NCBI GenBank assembly: GCA_003551785.1 | Contig: PUNP01000682.1 | Span: forward strand, 1-5,040 | DNA from: Candidatus Brocadiaceae bacterium | Lineage (GTDB): Bacteria > Planctomycetota > Brocadiia > SM23-32 | Length of the DNA: 5,040 nt | Direction: 5' to 3' | Part shown: positions 1 through 4,962 of the stretch, piece by piece | Layout: the number at the start of each line of letters is the position of its first letter | How positions within the stretch are numbered: position 1 is the stretch's first letter | Program-made: the position numbers and the translations under genes | The notes under the pieces: generated by a model | Told to the model about the DNA's origin: nothing | What the model saw: only the letters and a program-made list of their open reading frames with translations | Database searches by the model: none

Positions 1-53
1 CGGTTAAACCCCTCTTTTTCATTTCCCGCTACGAAGCTGTTTATAAAGAAAAG
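1..53. other. left-edge non-coding sequence
   Basis: No gene, hairpin or promoter is supported here. The stretch is moderately AT-rich and leads into the iteron region. It could be part of the AT-rich unwinding segment of an origin, but the window ends before this can be judged. Confidence 0.3.
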
Positions 54-243
54 TTTCCACTTTATCCACCCTAATTTTCAAAGACCCCTTAGAGTGCGTT
101 TTATTGCACTCTCAGAGCTTTCCCAGGGTGGAGTCCATTTCCACCCTGTTCCACCCTCACTTCCACCCTACTCTCAAAACACCCCTTAGAGCGCTTTTTA
201 CTGCACTCTCAGAGCTTTCGGGAAGAAAATTCACTTCCACCCT
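54..243. other. candidate replication origin: CCACCCT iterons downstream of primase
   Basis: The heptamer CCACCCT (AGGGTGG on the minus strand) occurs in one orientation at 66-72, 141-147, 151-157, 163-169 and 237-243, and inverted at 125-131. A partial copy (TTTCCAC) lies at 54-60. Four copies have TT directly before them, giving TTCCACCCT. The central three copies are 10 and 12 bp apart, about one helical turn, as expected for a protein-binding array. The rightmost copy overlaps the primase stop codon (TAG, 244-242). In SaPI-type islands and phage P4, primase-helicase proteins recognise iterons in their own origin, and in SaPIs the origin lies just 3' of rep. By analogy this is the likely origin. 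The function is inference; the repeats are directly visible. Confidence 0.6.
66..219. repeat. 57-bp imperfect direct repeat with internal hairpins, two copies 97 bp apart
   Basis: Positions 66-122 and 163-219 are equal in length and align without gaps, with 8 mismatches in 57 (about 86% identity). Each copy begins with a CCACCCT iteron and contains an inverted repeat. In copy 1 it is AGAGTGC (91-97) and GCACTCT (106-112). In copy 2 it is AGAGCGC (188-194) and GCACTCT (203-209). Both loops are 8 nt. The single stem difference is a G-U wobble when read as minus-strand RNA, so the fold is kept. No T-tract follows the stems, so they do not look like intrinsic terminators. They may be structural parts of the origin. 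Confidence 0.75.
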
Positions 244-2431
244 AATCCAATATTACGTCATCTTTCAGGTCGAATCCGGTGAAATAGTCGTATCCCTTCA
301 CCGTTTTCTCTCCAAACTGATGTTCTCTGCGCACTCTGTCATACAGTTCCTTAGCGGTTGGCAGTTTGTATGCTCCGCTATGGTCACACCATCTGTCGTA
401 TTCCCTCTTGAAATCCGTGCGCCTTATCTCCAAATCATCCCCCTGGACGCAGCAATCACTGATGAAAGCGAGCACTGAATCGTTTTTCGCTTTGTAATCC
501 GCCATAGCCTCGGGGCTGCCAGAGAGTTTCCATTTTTTATCCCGAAGGTTTCTCAGACCTCTGACCGCCTTGGCCAGCAGTGCTTCATGCAGGGACTTAT
601 CTGTCGAGAACCGCTCACGCAGCCCCTCTTTCTTCTCCGCTTTTGACAGGCGATGTTCAAACGGGAATATTTCCATCCGGTTATACCATGCTTCCGTCTT
701 ATCGGCACACCTTGGCAGTTCATTGCATGCGTAGATATGCCGGCAGAAGTTCGGGGCGTGGTAAGCATCTTCGTATTTGCGTTCGATCCGGATATGGGGC
801 GTCCCGCCGGTCAGCACTTTTATTGCCGAACTGTCCCCGATGTATCCGGCAGGCATGTCGTCGAACACATTGAGCAGCTTGTTTTCCAGATGCGCGTGGA
901 CAAATCGCCGTGAGGGGTCACACAGCGTCTGCAAGCTCTCCTCGGCACACAGCCGGTCTCCAAGCATGCCCGTGATGATGTTGAGCAGCGTCGTTTTGCC
1001 CGTATCGGTATCGCCCGGAAAGACAAAAAATGACTTGATAAAATTCTTCGGGATAAGCAGATAACCGATGAGCTCGCAGATAGAATCCTGCCACCGTCCG
1101 CAAATAGTGTCCAGAAACTCGTCCAGTTCCTCACTGCGGGCCTCCGGGTTCCAGCGGGTGGGAATCTGGATGGTGGACAGGAACTCGGGGTTGTGTTGCT
1201 TCAGCTTGCCCGTGTAGGGATCCAGCAGACCGTTTTTGACGTTGATGAGGCTGTCGGAAGGGTTCAGATTATCCACATCCTCTATCACCATGTTGCTGAG
1301 GACAGCCCGTGTGTCCGAGAGCCTTTTGGGGACGGCTTCTTCACCGAGCAGATGCTGCGCTTTTTGCTCTACGCTGCCGGCCGATCTGTAAACGCCTTTT
1401 GTGTAAACATAGAGCTGCCCGCCTTTACTCTCCATATCCTTAGCGAATATGTAATTATCCCGCCTGGAAAGTTCTCCGGCGAGTCTGACCGGTTTGAAGC
1501 TGCCGTCCTGAAAATAACAAAACGACGGGGGCATACTGCCTTGAAGGAGTCTGCTGAGGTCTTTTGCGCTTTTTTTAATCAGGTAGTCATCCAGCCCTGT
1601 TTTCTGTCCGTCCAGCGAGGGCAGTCTCACTATGATGACCCGTGCGCCCCGGCCGTGCAGATGCTTTGCCAATGCCTGCTGCGCCTTTTCTACATCCCTG
1701 TTTTCGGCGGCATCGGAGTCGAACGCAACATACACGGTCCTATTCGACCAGCAAAACCCGTCCAGCTCAGGTATAACACGGCTTTGACCGGTGCCGGAGT
1801 CCGTTCTCTCCTTCCAGTTCCACACGCCGGAAAAAGCGATGGCTGTGAAGCCCTCCTGGTAGGCCTTCAGCGCCTTCTTCTCGCCCTCGGTGATTATCAG
1901 GTCACATTCGGTATCGGTAATAACGCCCCTCTGGTCTTCGTATGGAGGCAGATACAACCTGTTGCCGCCGTTCTTTTTGGCAAGATATTTCCGCACATCA
2001 CCATTGCCATACACCAGGGGGCGCTGGGGTTTCAGCCTGTAAAAAGCGTCACCTCGCAGCCGCGGGTAGGGAAACACCATGCACGGGGTATGAGGGGCAT
2101 AGCTGAGATAATCTTCTGAAGCCTCCGAACTGACTGTAACAAGCTGTGCAGCCAGTATAGTATCGTTACGCAGCCCCGATTGCCGCAGGTCTTCCAGGTG
2201 CTCTGGAGACAGGCGATCCTCGATATTATCGTGTTTGAGCTTGCCATAAAAAGCATCTTCAAACAGAGCGCCTGGGACATCCAATTCGCTATCATAACTT
2301 CCCTCTTGCACTTGACATACGTCCCTTTTTTTGGTATAATATGTATTAGAATCATTACTGCGTTGGTCTCTTTCACGGCCCCGAGCCTTACTGTCCAAAG
2401 GTTCGGGGTTTTCTTTTTTTCCTTTCGCCAT
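242..2431 (-). CDS. P4-type DNA primase-helicase (DUF3854/TOPRIM plus SF3 helicase)
   Basis: This is the replication initiator or primase-helicase of the element, 729 aa from ATG 2431. After a charged, poorly conserved-looking N-terminus, the region from about residue 73 resembles DUF3854. TOPRIM-like motifs follow: LIITEGEKKA (178-187) and AFDSDAAEN (236-244), then TGLDDYL. A D5_N-like segment lies around 397-431. The SF3 helicase core has Walker A GDTDTGKTT (473-481), Walker B NVFDDMP (521-527), motif C ending in YACNELP (567-573) and a possible arginine finger in WYNRME (582-587). The C-terminal ~95 residues fit the winged-helix region that binds origins in this family. GGAG at 2446-2443 lies 11 nt before the ATG, which is long. 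A TTG at 2518 extends the frame but has no ribosome site. An ATG at 2502 in another frame has a better site and could feed this gene by frameshifting, giving 753 aa. The stop codon overlaps the iteron array. Family assignment is firm; the exact start is not. Confidence 0.93.
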   Translation of the reverse strand: MAKGKKENPEPLDSKARGRERDQRSNDSNTYYTKKRDVCQVQEGSYDSELDVPGALFEDAFYGKLKHDNIEDRLSPEHLEDLRQSGLRNDTILAAQLVTVSSEASEDYLSYAPHTPCMVFPYPRLRGDAFYRLKPQRPLVYGNGDVRKYLAKKNGGNRLYLPPYEDQRGVITDTECDLIITEGEKKALKAYQEGFTAIAFSGVWNWKERTDSGTGQSRVIPELDGFCWSNRTVYVAFDSDAAENRDVEKAQQALAKHLHGRGARVIIVRLPSLDGQKTGLDDYLIKKSAKDLSRLLQGSMPPSFCYFQDGSFKPVRLAGELSRRDNYIFAKDMESKGGQLYVYTKGVYRSAGSVEQKAQHLLGEEAVPKRLSDTRAVLSNMVIEDVDNLNPSDSLINVKNGLLDPYTGKLKQHNPEFLSTIQIPTRWNPEARSEELDEFLDTICGRWQDSICELIGYLLIPKNFIKSFFVFPGDTDTGKTTLLNIITGMLGDRLCAEESLQTLCDPSRRFVHAHLENKLLNVFDDMPAGYIGDSSAIKVLTGGTPHIRIERKYEDAYHAPNFCRHIYACNELPRCADKTEAWYNRMEIFPFEHRLSKAEKKEGLRERFSTDKSLHEALLAKAVRGLRNLRDKKWKLSGSPEAMADYKAKNDSVLAFISDCCVQGDDLEIRRTDFKREYDRWCDHSGAYKLPTAKELYDRVRREHQFGEKTVKGYDYFTGFDLKDDVILD
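2312..2340 (+). promoter_or_regulatory. consensus extended sigma-A promoter, antisense to primase
   Basis: The -35 box is TTGACA (2312-2317), the spacer is 17 bp, and the -10 box is TATAAT (2335-2340) preceded by TGG, the extended -10 element. Every element matches consensus. It lies inside the primase coding region and points against it. The likely start is around 2346-2348. No protein gene lies downstream on this strand, so it most likely drives the short antisense RNA ended by the terminator at 2379-2420. Confidence 0.85.
2347..2420 (+). ncRNA. predicted ~70-nt antisense RNA over the primase 5' end
   Basis: The RNA is bounded by the consensus promoter at 2312-2340 and an intrinsic terminator. 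It is complementary to primase codons 4 to about 28 and ends about 9 nt short of the start codon. Its 3' stem-loop is the mirror of a stem-loop in the primase mRNA. The 12-nt loops (2388-2399) are fully complementary, and the mRNA loop holds UUUGG, which fits the YUNR turn known from antisense-RNA kissing complexes. It encodes no peptide of note: the ATG at 2341 stops after two codons. By analogy with countertranscribed RNAs of plasmid replicons such as CopA, it would reduce initiator synthesis. It could act by blocking translation, RNase III cleavage or changing the frameshift hairpin. Promoter and terminator are seen; the role is inferred. Confidence 0.75.
2379..2420 (+). terminator. intrinsic terminator of the antisense RNA
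   Basis: Stem CCCCGAGCC (2379-2387) pairs with GGTTCGGGG (2400-2408) over 9 bp including one G-U, with a 12-nt loop. A T-rich tail of TTTTC plus seven T follows (2409-2420). This is a textbook Rho-independent terminator on the plus strand. It lies inside a minus-strand gene and only about 35 bp after a predicted transcription start. Confidence 0.87.
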
Positions 2432-2514
2432 ATACTTGCCATCTCCATATAAAATAAAAATAAATACTGAAATATATCGTCTTTTAAAAATCTGTTTTCC
2501 ATTCGGTTTTCCTT
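2413..2514 (-). other. leader start and putative -1 frameshift site feeding primase
   Basis: AAGGA (2514-2510) lies 7 nt before ATG 2502, a better ribosome site than that of ATG 2431. The 2502 frame begins MENRFLKDDIF and is out of phase with primase. It stays open to 2032. At 2419-2413 it reads A AAA AAG with codons AAA AAG, the slippery heptamer used in E. coli dnaX. A -1 shift there gives GAA AAC CCC, exactly the primase frame (30 leader codons plus 723, 753 aa). A hairpin in the mRNA (2408-2400 with 2387-2379, 8 of 9 pairs) starts 4 nt downstream. A second A7 tract (about 2332-2326) is also phased for a -1 shift. Slippage by RNA polymerase on A7 is an alternative. The leader ATG may simply be unused. 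Confidence 0.4.
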
Positions 2515-2524
2515 CCAAAAAAAT

Positions 2525-2553
2525 TTATGATTTAAGTTATGATTAAATTATGA
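2525..2553. repeat. three phased TTATGA repeats upstream of primase
   Basis: TTATGA occurs at 2525-2530, 2537-2542 and 2548-2553, with starts 12 and 11 bp apart, on one face of the helix, in a very AT-rich segment. They lie upstream of both possible primase starts. They could be an operator, or a -10-rich promoter region on the minus strand (CATAAT and GATAAT are present). No matching -35 box was found, so a promoter is not called. Confidence 0.5.
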
Positions 2554-2604
2554 TATTATCCTGGCCTGCCCCCCCCGCTCGGGGGGGTCTCTGCTGTTCG
2601 TCAT
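2548..2604 (-). CDS. 18-codon small ORF coupled to the upstream gene
   Basis: The peptide MTNSRDPPERGGQARIIS starts 1 nt after the TAA (2608-2606) of the preceding gene. AGGGGG (2617-2612) lies 7 nt before its ATG, an excellent ribosome site. The codons for PPERGG run straight through the C7-GAGC-G8 hairpin. It may be a leader peptide whose translation opens that hairpin on the way to primase, or its start may be fortuitous. The homopolymeric C and G tracts make its frame prone to slippage. No family is recognised. Confidence 0.4.
   Translation of the reverse strand: MTNSRDPPERGGQARIIS
2569..2587. repeat. very stable C/G hairpin between the small ORF genes and primase
   Basis: Eight C (2569-2576), GCTC, then seven G (2581-2587) form a stem of at least 7 consecutive G-C pairs with a 4-nt loop. 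No T-tract follows on either strand (TCTCTGCTG on plus, CAGGCC on minus), so it is not a standard intrinsic terminator. In the minus-strand transcript it would separate the 124-aa gene from primase. It could act as a pause site, a processing barrier or a translation-controlled element. Long C and G runs are also mutable by slippage. Confidence 0.7.
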
Positions 2605-2605
2605 A

Positions 2606-2980
2606 TTAATTCCCCCTCGTATTAATTTTGTTTCCTGTCATGTTTCCAGGAGGTGTTTTCTCCGTCCATATCTCACAGCTATCCTCCAGAATCTCCCCGC
2701 CATAATCAAGAAGCCGCTGGCGAAGATACAGCCAAGAGGCTAAATCCATCTGGCCCGCAAGTTGAAAATCGACATAGGCGTTCCCGTTGATGTAGTTATA
2801 TTCGATGATTACGGGAGTCAGACCGGTTTGGTCCAGTGATAGGGTGTAGGCTGGGCGGCAGCGTTCTAATGCTTCTGCGCTGGTTCTGAGGGTGTCTTTG
2901 ACTGTAAGTCCGTCAATACTTCCCAGAGCCTCGATATGGCTCTGGATGCTGCTGATTTGATTTTGGTTTGGATTTTTCAT
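2606..2980 (-). CDS. hypothetical protein, 124 aa, upstream of primase
   Basis: This is a small acidic protein starting MKNPNQNQISS. I recognise no family. It has no signal peptide, membrane segment or clear DNA-binding motif. The N-terminal third looks helical, the middle (YTLSLDQTGLTPVIIEYNYI) looks beta-rich, and a helix-like stretch (ASWLYLRQRLLDYGG) follows. The start is uncertain. ATG 2980 has GGAG 12 nt upstream. ATG 2998 (130 aa) has no ribosome site. A GTG at 3049 (147 aa) would place a terminator-like hairpin inside the gene and also lacks a site. It sits first in a probable operon with the 18-codon ORF and primase, downstream of two strong promoters, so a replication-accessory or regulatory role is plausible but unproven. 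Confidence 0.7.
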   Translation of the reverse strand: MKNPNQNQISSIQSHIEALGSIDGLTVKDTLRTSAEALERCRPAYTLSLDQTGLTPVIIEYNYINGNAYVDFQLAGQMDLASWLYLRQRLLDYGGEILEDSCEIWTEKTPPGNMTGNKINTRGN

Positions 2981-3011
2981 CCTGAAAATTATCTCCATTG
3001 AATAAGGGTTT

Positions 3012-3043
3012 AAAAAATTAGGCACAATGTGGCTAAAGTGCCT
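3012..3043 (-). terminator. leader terminator or attenuator before the 124-aa gene
   Basis: On the minus strand AGGCAC (3043-3038) pairs with GTGCCT (3025-3020) around a 12-nt loop, followed by AA and six T (3017-3012). It lies inside the leader, after the two promoters and before the 124-aa gene, so it would stop transcripts before the operon unless bypassed. An alternative pairing of CCTTCCCACC (3102-3093) with GGTGGAAAGG (3050-3041), 9 of 10 pairs, uses part of the 5' stem and could act as an antiterminator. Confidence 0.55.
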
Positions 3044-3134
3044 TTCCACCTTATAAGAGATAATTAGGATTATGATGAGATGATATATGGTCGGTGGGAA
3101 GGTCGGGCGGTTATAATGGTTGCGGCTGATTATT

Positions 3135-3143
3135 TTATTTCAT
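3135..3143 (-). other. two-codon ORF (ATG AAA TAA) with a perfect ribosome site
   Basis: GGGAGG (3155-3150) lies 6 nt before ATG 3143, the best ribosome site in the window, yet the frame stops after one lysine codon. It sits in the leader about 40 nt after the predicted start of the 3220-3192 promoter. It could be a minimal leader ORF that positions ribosomes for attenuation, or the remnant of a gene whose body was deleted. Confidence 0.45.
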
Positions 3144-3191
3144 AATTTTCCTCCCTGCTATCAGTAAGATTTTAACATTTAACATACAACT

Positions 3192-3220
3192 ATTATAACA
3201 TATTTCAACATTAAAGTCAA
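3192..3220 (-). promoter_or_regulatory. proximal operon promoter P2 (minus strand)
   Basis: TTGACT (3220-3215), a 17-bp spacer and TATAAT (3197-3192) give 11 of 12 consensus matches. The predicted start is around 3185. It reads into the leader, the 124-aa gene, the 18-codon ORF and primase. TAACAT hexamers on the plus strand at 3173-3178, 3180-3185 and 3196-3201 overlap the -10 box and start site and are candidate operator sites. Confidence 0.8.
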
Positions 3221-3250
3221 ATTCGTGTTATTCTTCTTAATGATAAAAAT

Positions 3251-3279
3251 ATTATACCGGATCTGACGTTTCTGTACAA
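3251..3279 (-). promoter_or_regulatory. distal operon promoter P1 (minus strand)
   Basis: TTGTAC (3279-3274), a 17-bp spacer and TATAAT (3256-3251) lie exactly 59 bp upstream of P2 on the same strand. The -10 box is perfect and the -35 box matches 4 of 6. Tandem promoters suggest that the operon is expressed under more than one condition. Confidence 0.6.
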
Positions 3280-3333
3280 GTGAACGCCAATATGGGAGGG
3301 GGCTTTGAGTGAGAAAAACGGGGATTGGTTATG

Positions 3334-3361
3334 AAAAATCACCTGAGTCCGTCACTTAGGT
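3334..3361 (-). terminator. intrinsic terminator after the HTH gene
   Basis: On the minus strand ACCTAAGT (3361-3354) pairs with ACTCAGGT (3348-3341) with one internal A-C mismatch and a 5-nt loop, followed by GA and five T (3338-3334). The stem begins in the last codons of the gene and includes its stop. It would separate this gene from the downstream operon, which has its own promoters. Confidence 0.55.
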
Positions 3362-4647
3362 TTCCATTTCCATCTGGTTTGCGGGGGGCATCCATTGGCG
3401 ATCCAATCCAATATTTCATCTCTTCTCCACTTGACCGTTCCGCCAATTTGAGTGGGATCGGGCAACAGACCTGTATCTTTCCAGTTGTAAATAGTCGATT
3501 TGCTGGCCCCCAGCATTTTAGACACAGATTTTACATCCAGCAGAGCCGGAAGCTCATCCGTCTCTCTGTCAATCTTATCCTCATCGGTATTAGTTGTAGG
3601 AGCTGGTCTCATCGCATACTCGCGCTCCAGAAGAGAAAGAAAGATTTTTTCCAGAACAGGATTTCTGCCGGGCCTTTTCCAGCGGGTGTTTTCGGGACCA
3701 ATACTTGACAGCCGCTCAAGCATAGCATTCATAACCTCACCATGGAAACCAACTCTGGCAGCTTCATCTTCAATCAGAAGGCCTATTTCACCAGCAGCCA
3801 CAGGAGAAAAATTCACAGGTGACAAGTCCTCAGCCATATCAGCGTTACGGGAGGGTATAAGCAGGGCATGTTCAAAAACACCGAGCGGCAGATACAGAGG
3901 TCGCGTGCAGAGGAGTCCTGCATGAAATCCAAATGCAAACGAGTAACCCTGCCTTGTTTTCTCAACTTTATTCGCCATGAAGGGAAGAAATTGGGAAAGA
4001 CTATCCCAGACTGGACTTTTCATGATGATAAGCTCCTTCACCGGTCGATGCAGTCTGAATACCTCCGTAGTGTATTCAGAACCTTCATTGTCCAGATACA
4101 GAATCGAAAGCAGGCGATAGAGAATTCGATACAGGCTGTGCGTTATCCGGTCTTGCGACTCTTCTGGCTCTTCATTGTAAAAAAGCTCAACCGTCTTGCG
4201 GGCGGTCAGTTCAATGATCTGCTTAATGCTCACAGATTTTTCTTCAGCTATCTCCTTTTCTACAGCATCTCGGAGTAAGCCCTCATCTTTTTCCAGCAGG
4301 TGGTAGGGCTTGCCGGGAAAACAAGCAGCCAATAGTGTTTTGGGAAACACGTGGTAGGGACTGACGGGGCACTCCGGTGTGAGGCCGTGAAGAGCCTTAT
4401 TTATTGCTGCCCAGCTTCTATGTTTCTCAGAATCGAAAGCGGCATCCCAGCAGGAGTTTATTTTATTGAGAACAGCGCTGCATTCGGGGATATTGAGGCT
4501 GGATATGATTTTTCTGATTTCCGACAGGGAGATTTTAAATTCTTCGGCAAATACGCTTCGGTTGAATGTCCACGCCAGTTCATGTCGGTTAACAGCTTCA
4601 GCGAGAAAGAATCCGAGCCTGATAGTGTTAAGTTCTACTTGGTCCAT
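3352..4647 (-). CDS. 431-aa protein with C-terminal HTH_17/AlpA-like domain
   Basis: The start is ATG 4647 (MDQVELNTIRLG), with GAGG 11 nt upstream. The frame is open back to a TTG at 4749, but those extra 34 residues lack a ribosome site and overlap the likely promoter. Residues 1 to about 340 are mostly helical and match no family I recognise. A charged linker (TNTDEDKIDRETDE) then leads to a helix-turn-helix at about 367-418. It reads LDVKSVSKMLGASKSTIYNW, with WRRDEILDWIANG as the closing helix, typical of the excisionase/AlpA (HTH_17) group. Such domains serve as recombination directionality factors or regulators. At 431 aa it is far longer than a classic excisionase, so a regulator or a multidomain element protein is more likely. 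It is monocistronic by its own terminator. No integrase is next to it in view. Confidence 0.8.
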   Translation of the reverse strand: MDQVELNTIRLGFFLAEAVNRHELAWTFNRSVFAEEFKISLSEIRKIISSLNIPECSAVLNKINSCWDAAFDSEKHRSWAAINKALHGLTPECPVSPYHVFPKTLLAACFPGKPYHLLEKDEGLLRDAVEKEIAEEKSVSIKQIIELTARKTVELFYNEEPEESQDRITHSLYRILYRLLSILYLDNEGSEYTTEVFRLHRPVKELIIMKSPVWDSLSQFLPFMANKVEKTRQGYSFAFGFHAGLLCTRPLYLPLGVFEHALLIPSRNADMAEDLSPVNFSPVAAGEIGLLIEDEAARVGFHGEVMNAMLERLSSIGPENTRWKRPGRNPVLEKIFLSLLEREYAMRPAPTTNTDEDKIDRETDELPALLDVKSVSKMLGASKSTIYNWKDTGLLPDPTQIGGTVKWRRDEILDWIANGCPPQTRWKWKPK

Positions 4648-4691
4648 TATTGCAGCCGCCTCGATAGAATACCAATCAAAATAAGGACTGT

Positions 4692-4720
4692 ATGTTATAC
4701 GAAAACAGGTGCAGTTACAA
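4692..4720 (-). promoter_or_regulatory. candidate promoter of the HTH gene
   Basis: TTGTAA (4720-4715), 17 bp, TAACAT (4697-4692) match 4 of 6 at each box; TATAAC (4699-4694) with a 15-bp spacer is the alternative. The 9-mer TATAACATA here (minus strand 4699-4691) also occurs on the plus strand at 3194-3202 over the -10 box of P2. A shared regulator of both promoters is possible. Confidence 0.4.
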
Positions 4721-4739
4721 ATTGAAACACCTATAAGCA

Positions 4740-4804
4740 AGCCCCCCAAAGAAAAGTGCCCCCTATGATTCCTTTGCCGTCATTTGCCAAGGGGCTGATT
4801 TTTT
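4740..4804 (+). terminator. possible plus-strand terminator
   Basis: GGGGCT (4791-4796) is followed by GA and six T (4799-4804). It can pair with AGCCCC at 4740-4745 (long loop), or GGGGC can pair with GCCCC at 4758-4762. An inner CCTT/AAGG (4771-4774 with 4789-4792) competes. No plus-strand gene precedes it in this window, so it may be a leftover from a gene once located here, or the pairing may be chance. Confidence 0.35.
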
Positions 4805-4962
4805 CATATAATAGTATTTCGGTCAGGACAGTTGCAGTGAATCTTTTAAAATTGGTGTTTGAAAATAAAAAGTGGTGGATTTTTGGCAGTCAACGGGTGC
4901 AGTCAACTAACTTTTGAGCCGCCTGGCAAAAAGACACCTAAGCCATTGCATTACAAAGCGAT
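4805..4962. other. intergenic spacer before tRNA-Arg, with a short direct repeat
   Basis: No convincing gene is present. GCAGTCAAC is repeated at 4886-4894 and 4899-4907, with starts 13 bp apart, in a purine-rich stretch. It could be a protein-binding site near an element boundary. I could not identify a confident tRNA promoter, so the tRNA may be transcribed from a weak promoter here. Confidence 0.3.

Noticed and set aside
54..243. CRISPR array
   Set aside because: The repeats are short heptamers at irregular spacing plus two long imperfect copies. There are no regular 30-40 bp spacers and no cas genes.
1193..2119. 308-codon plus-strand ORF opposite primase
   Set aside because: It is antisense to the conserved TOPRIM and linker region, has no ribosome site or family resemblance, and is explained by the codon bias of the real gene.
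2032..2502. Separate 156-aa protein in the 2502 frame
   Set aside because: Beyond the first ~30 codons it overlaps primase completely and is rich in Cys, Trp and Arg, as shadow frames are. Only its start and its link to primase by frameshifting are worth considering.
2432..2518. N-terminal extension of primase from TTG 2518
   Set aside because: No ribosome site precedes the TTG, the residues have a hydrophobic, AT-driven composition, and ATG 2431 with GGAG is in frame downstream.
2569..2587. Intrinsic terminator at the C/G hairpin
   Set aside because: No T-tract follows the stem on either strand.
3112..3117. Plus-strand promoter at TATAAT 3112-3117
   Set aside because: The sequence 17 bp upstream is GGTCGG, with no resemblance to a -35 box, and no plus-strand gene follows.
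4765..4917. 50-codon plus-strand ORF (MIPLPSFAKGLIF...) before the tRNA
   Set aside because: There is no Shine-Dalgarno sequence before the ATG (it follows CCCCCT), it overlaps a probable terminator, and no family is recognised. Remnant coding sequence cannot be excluded.
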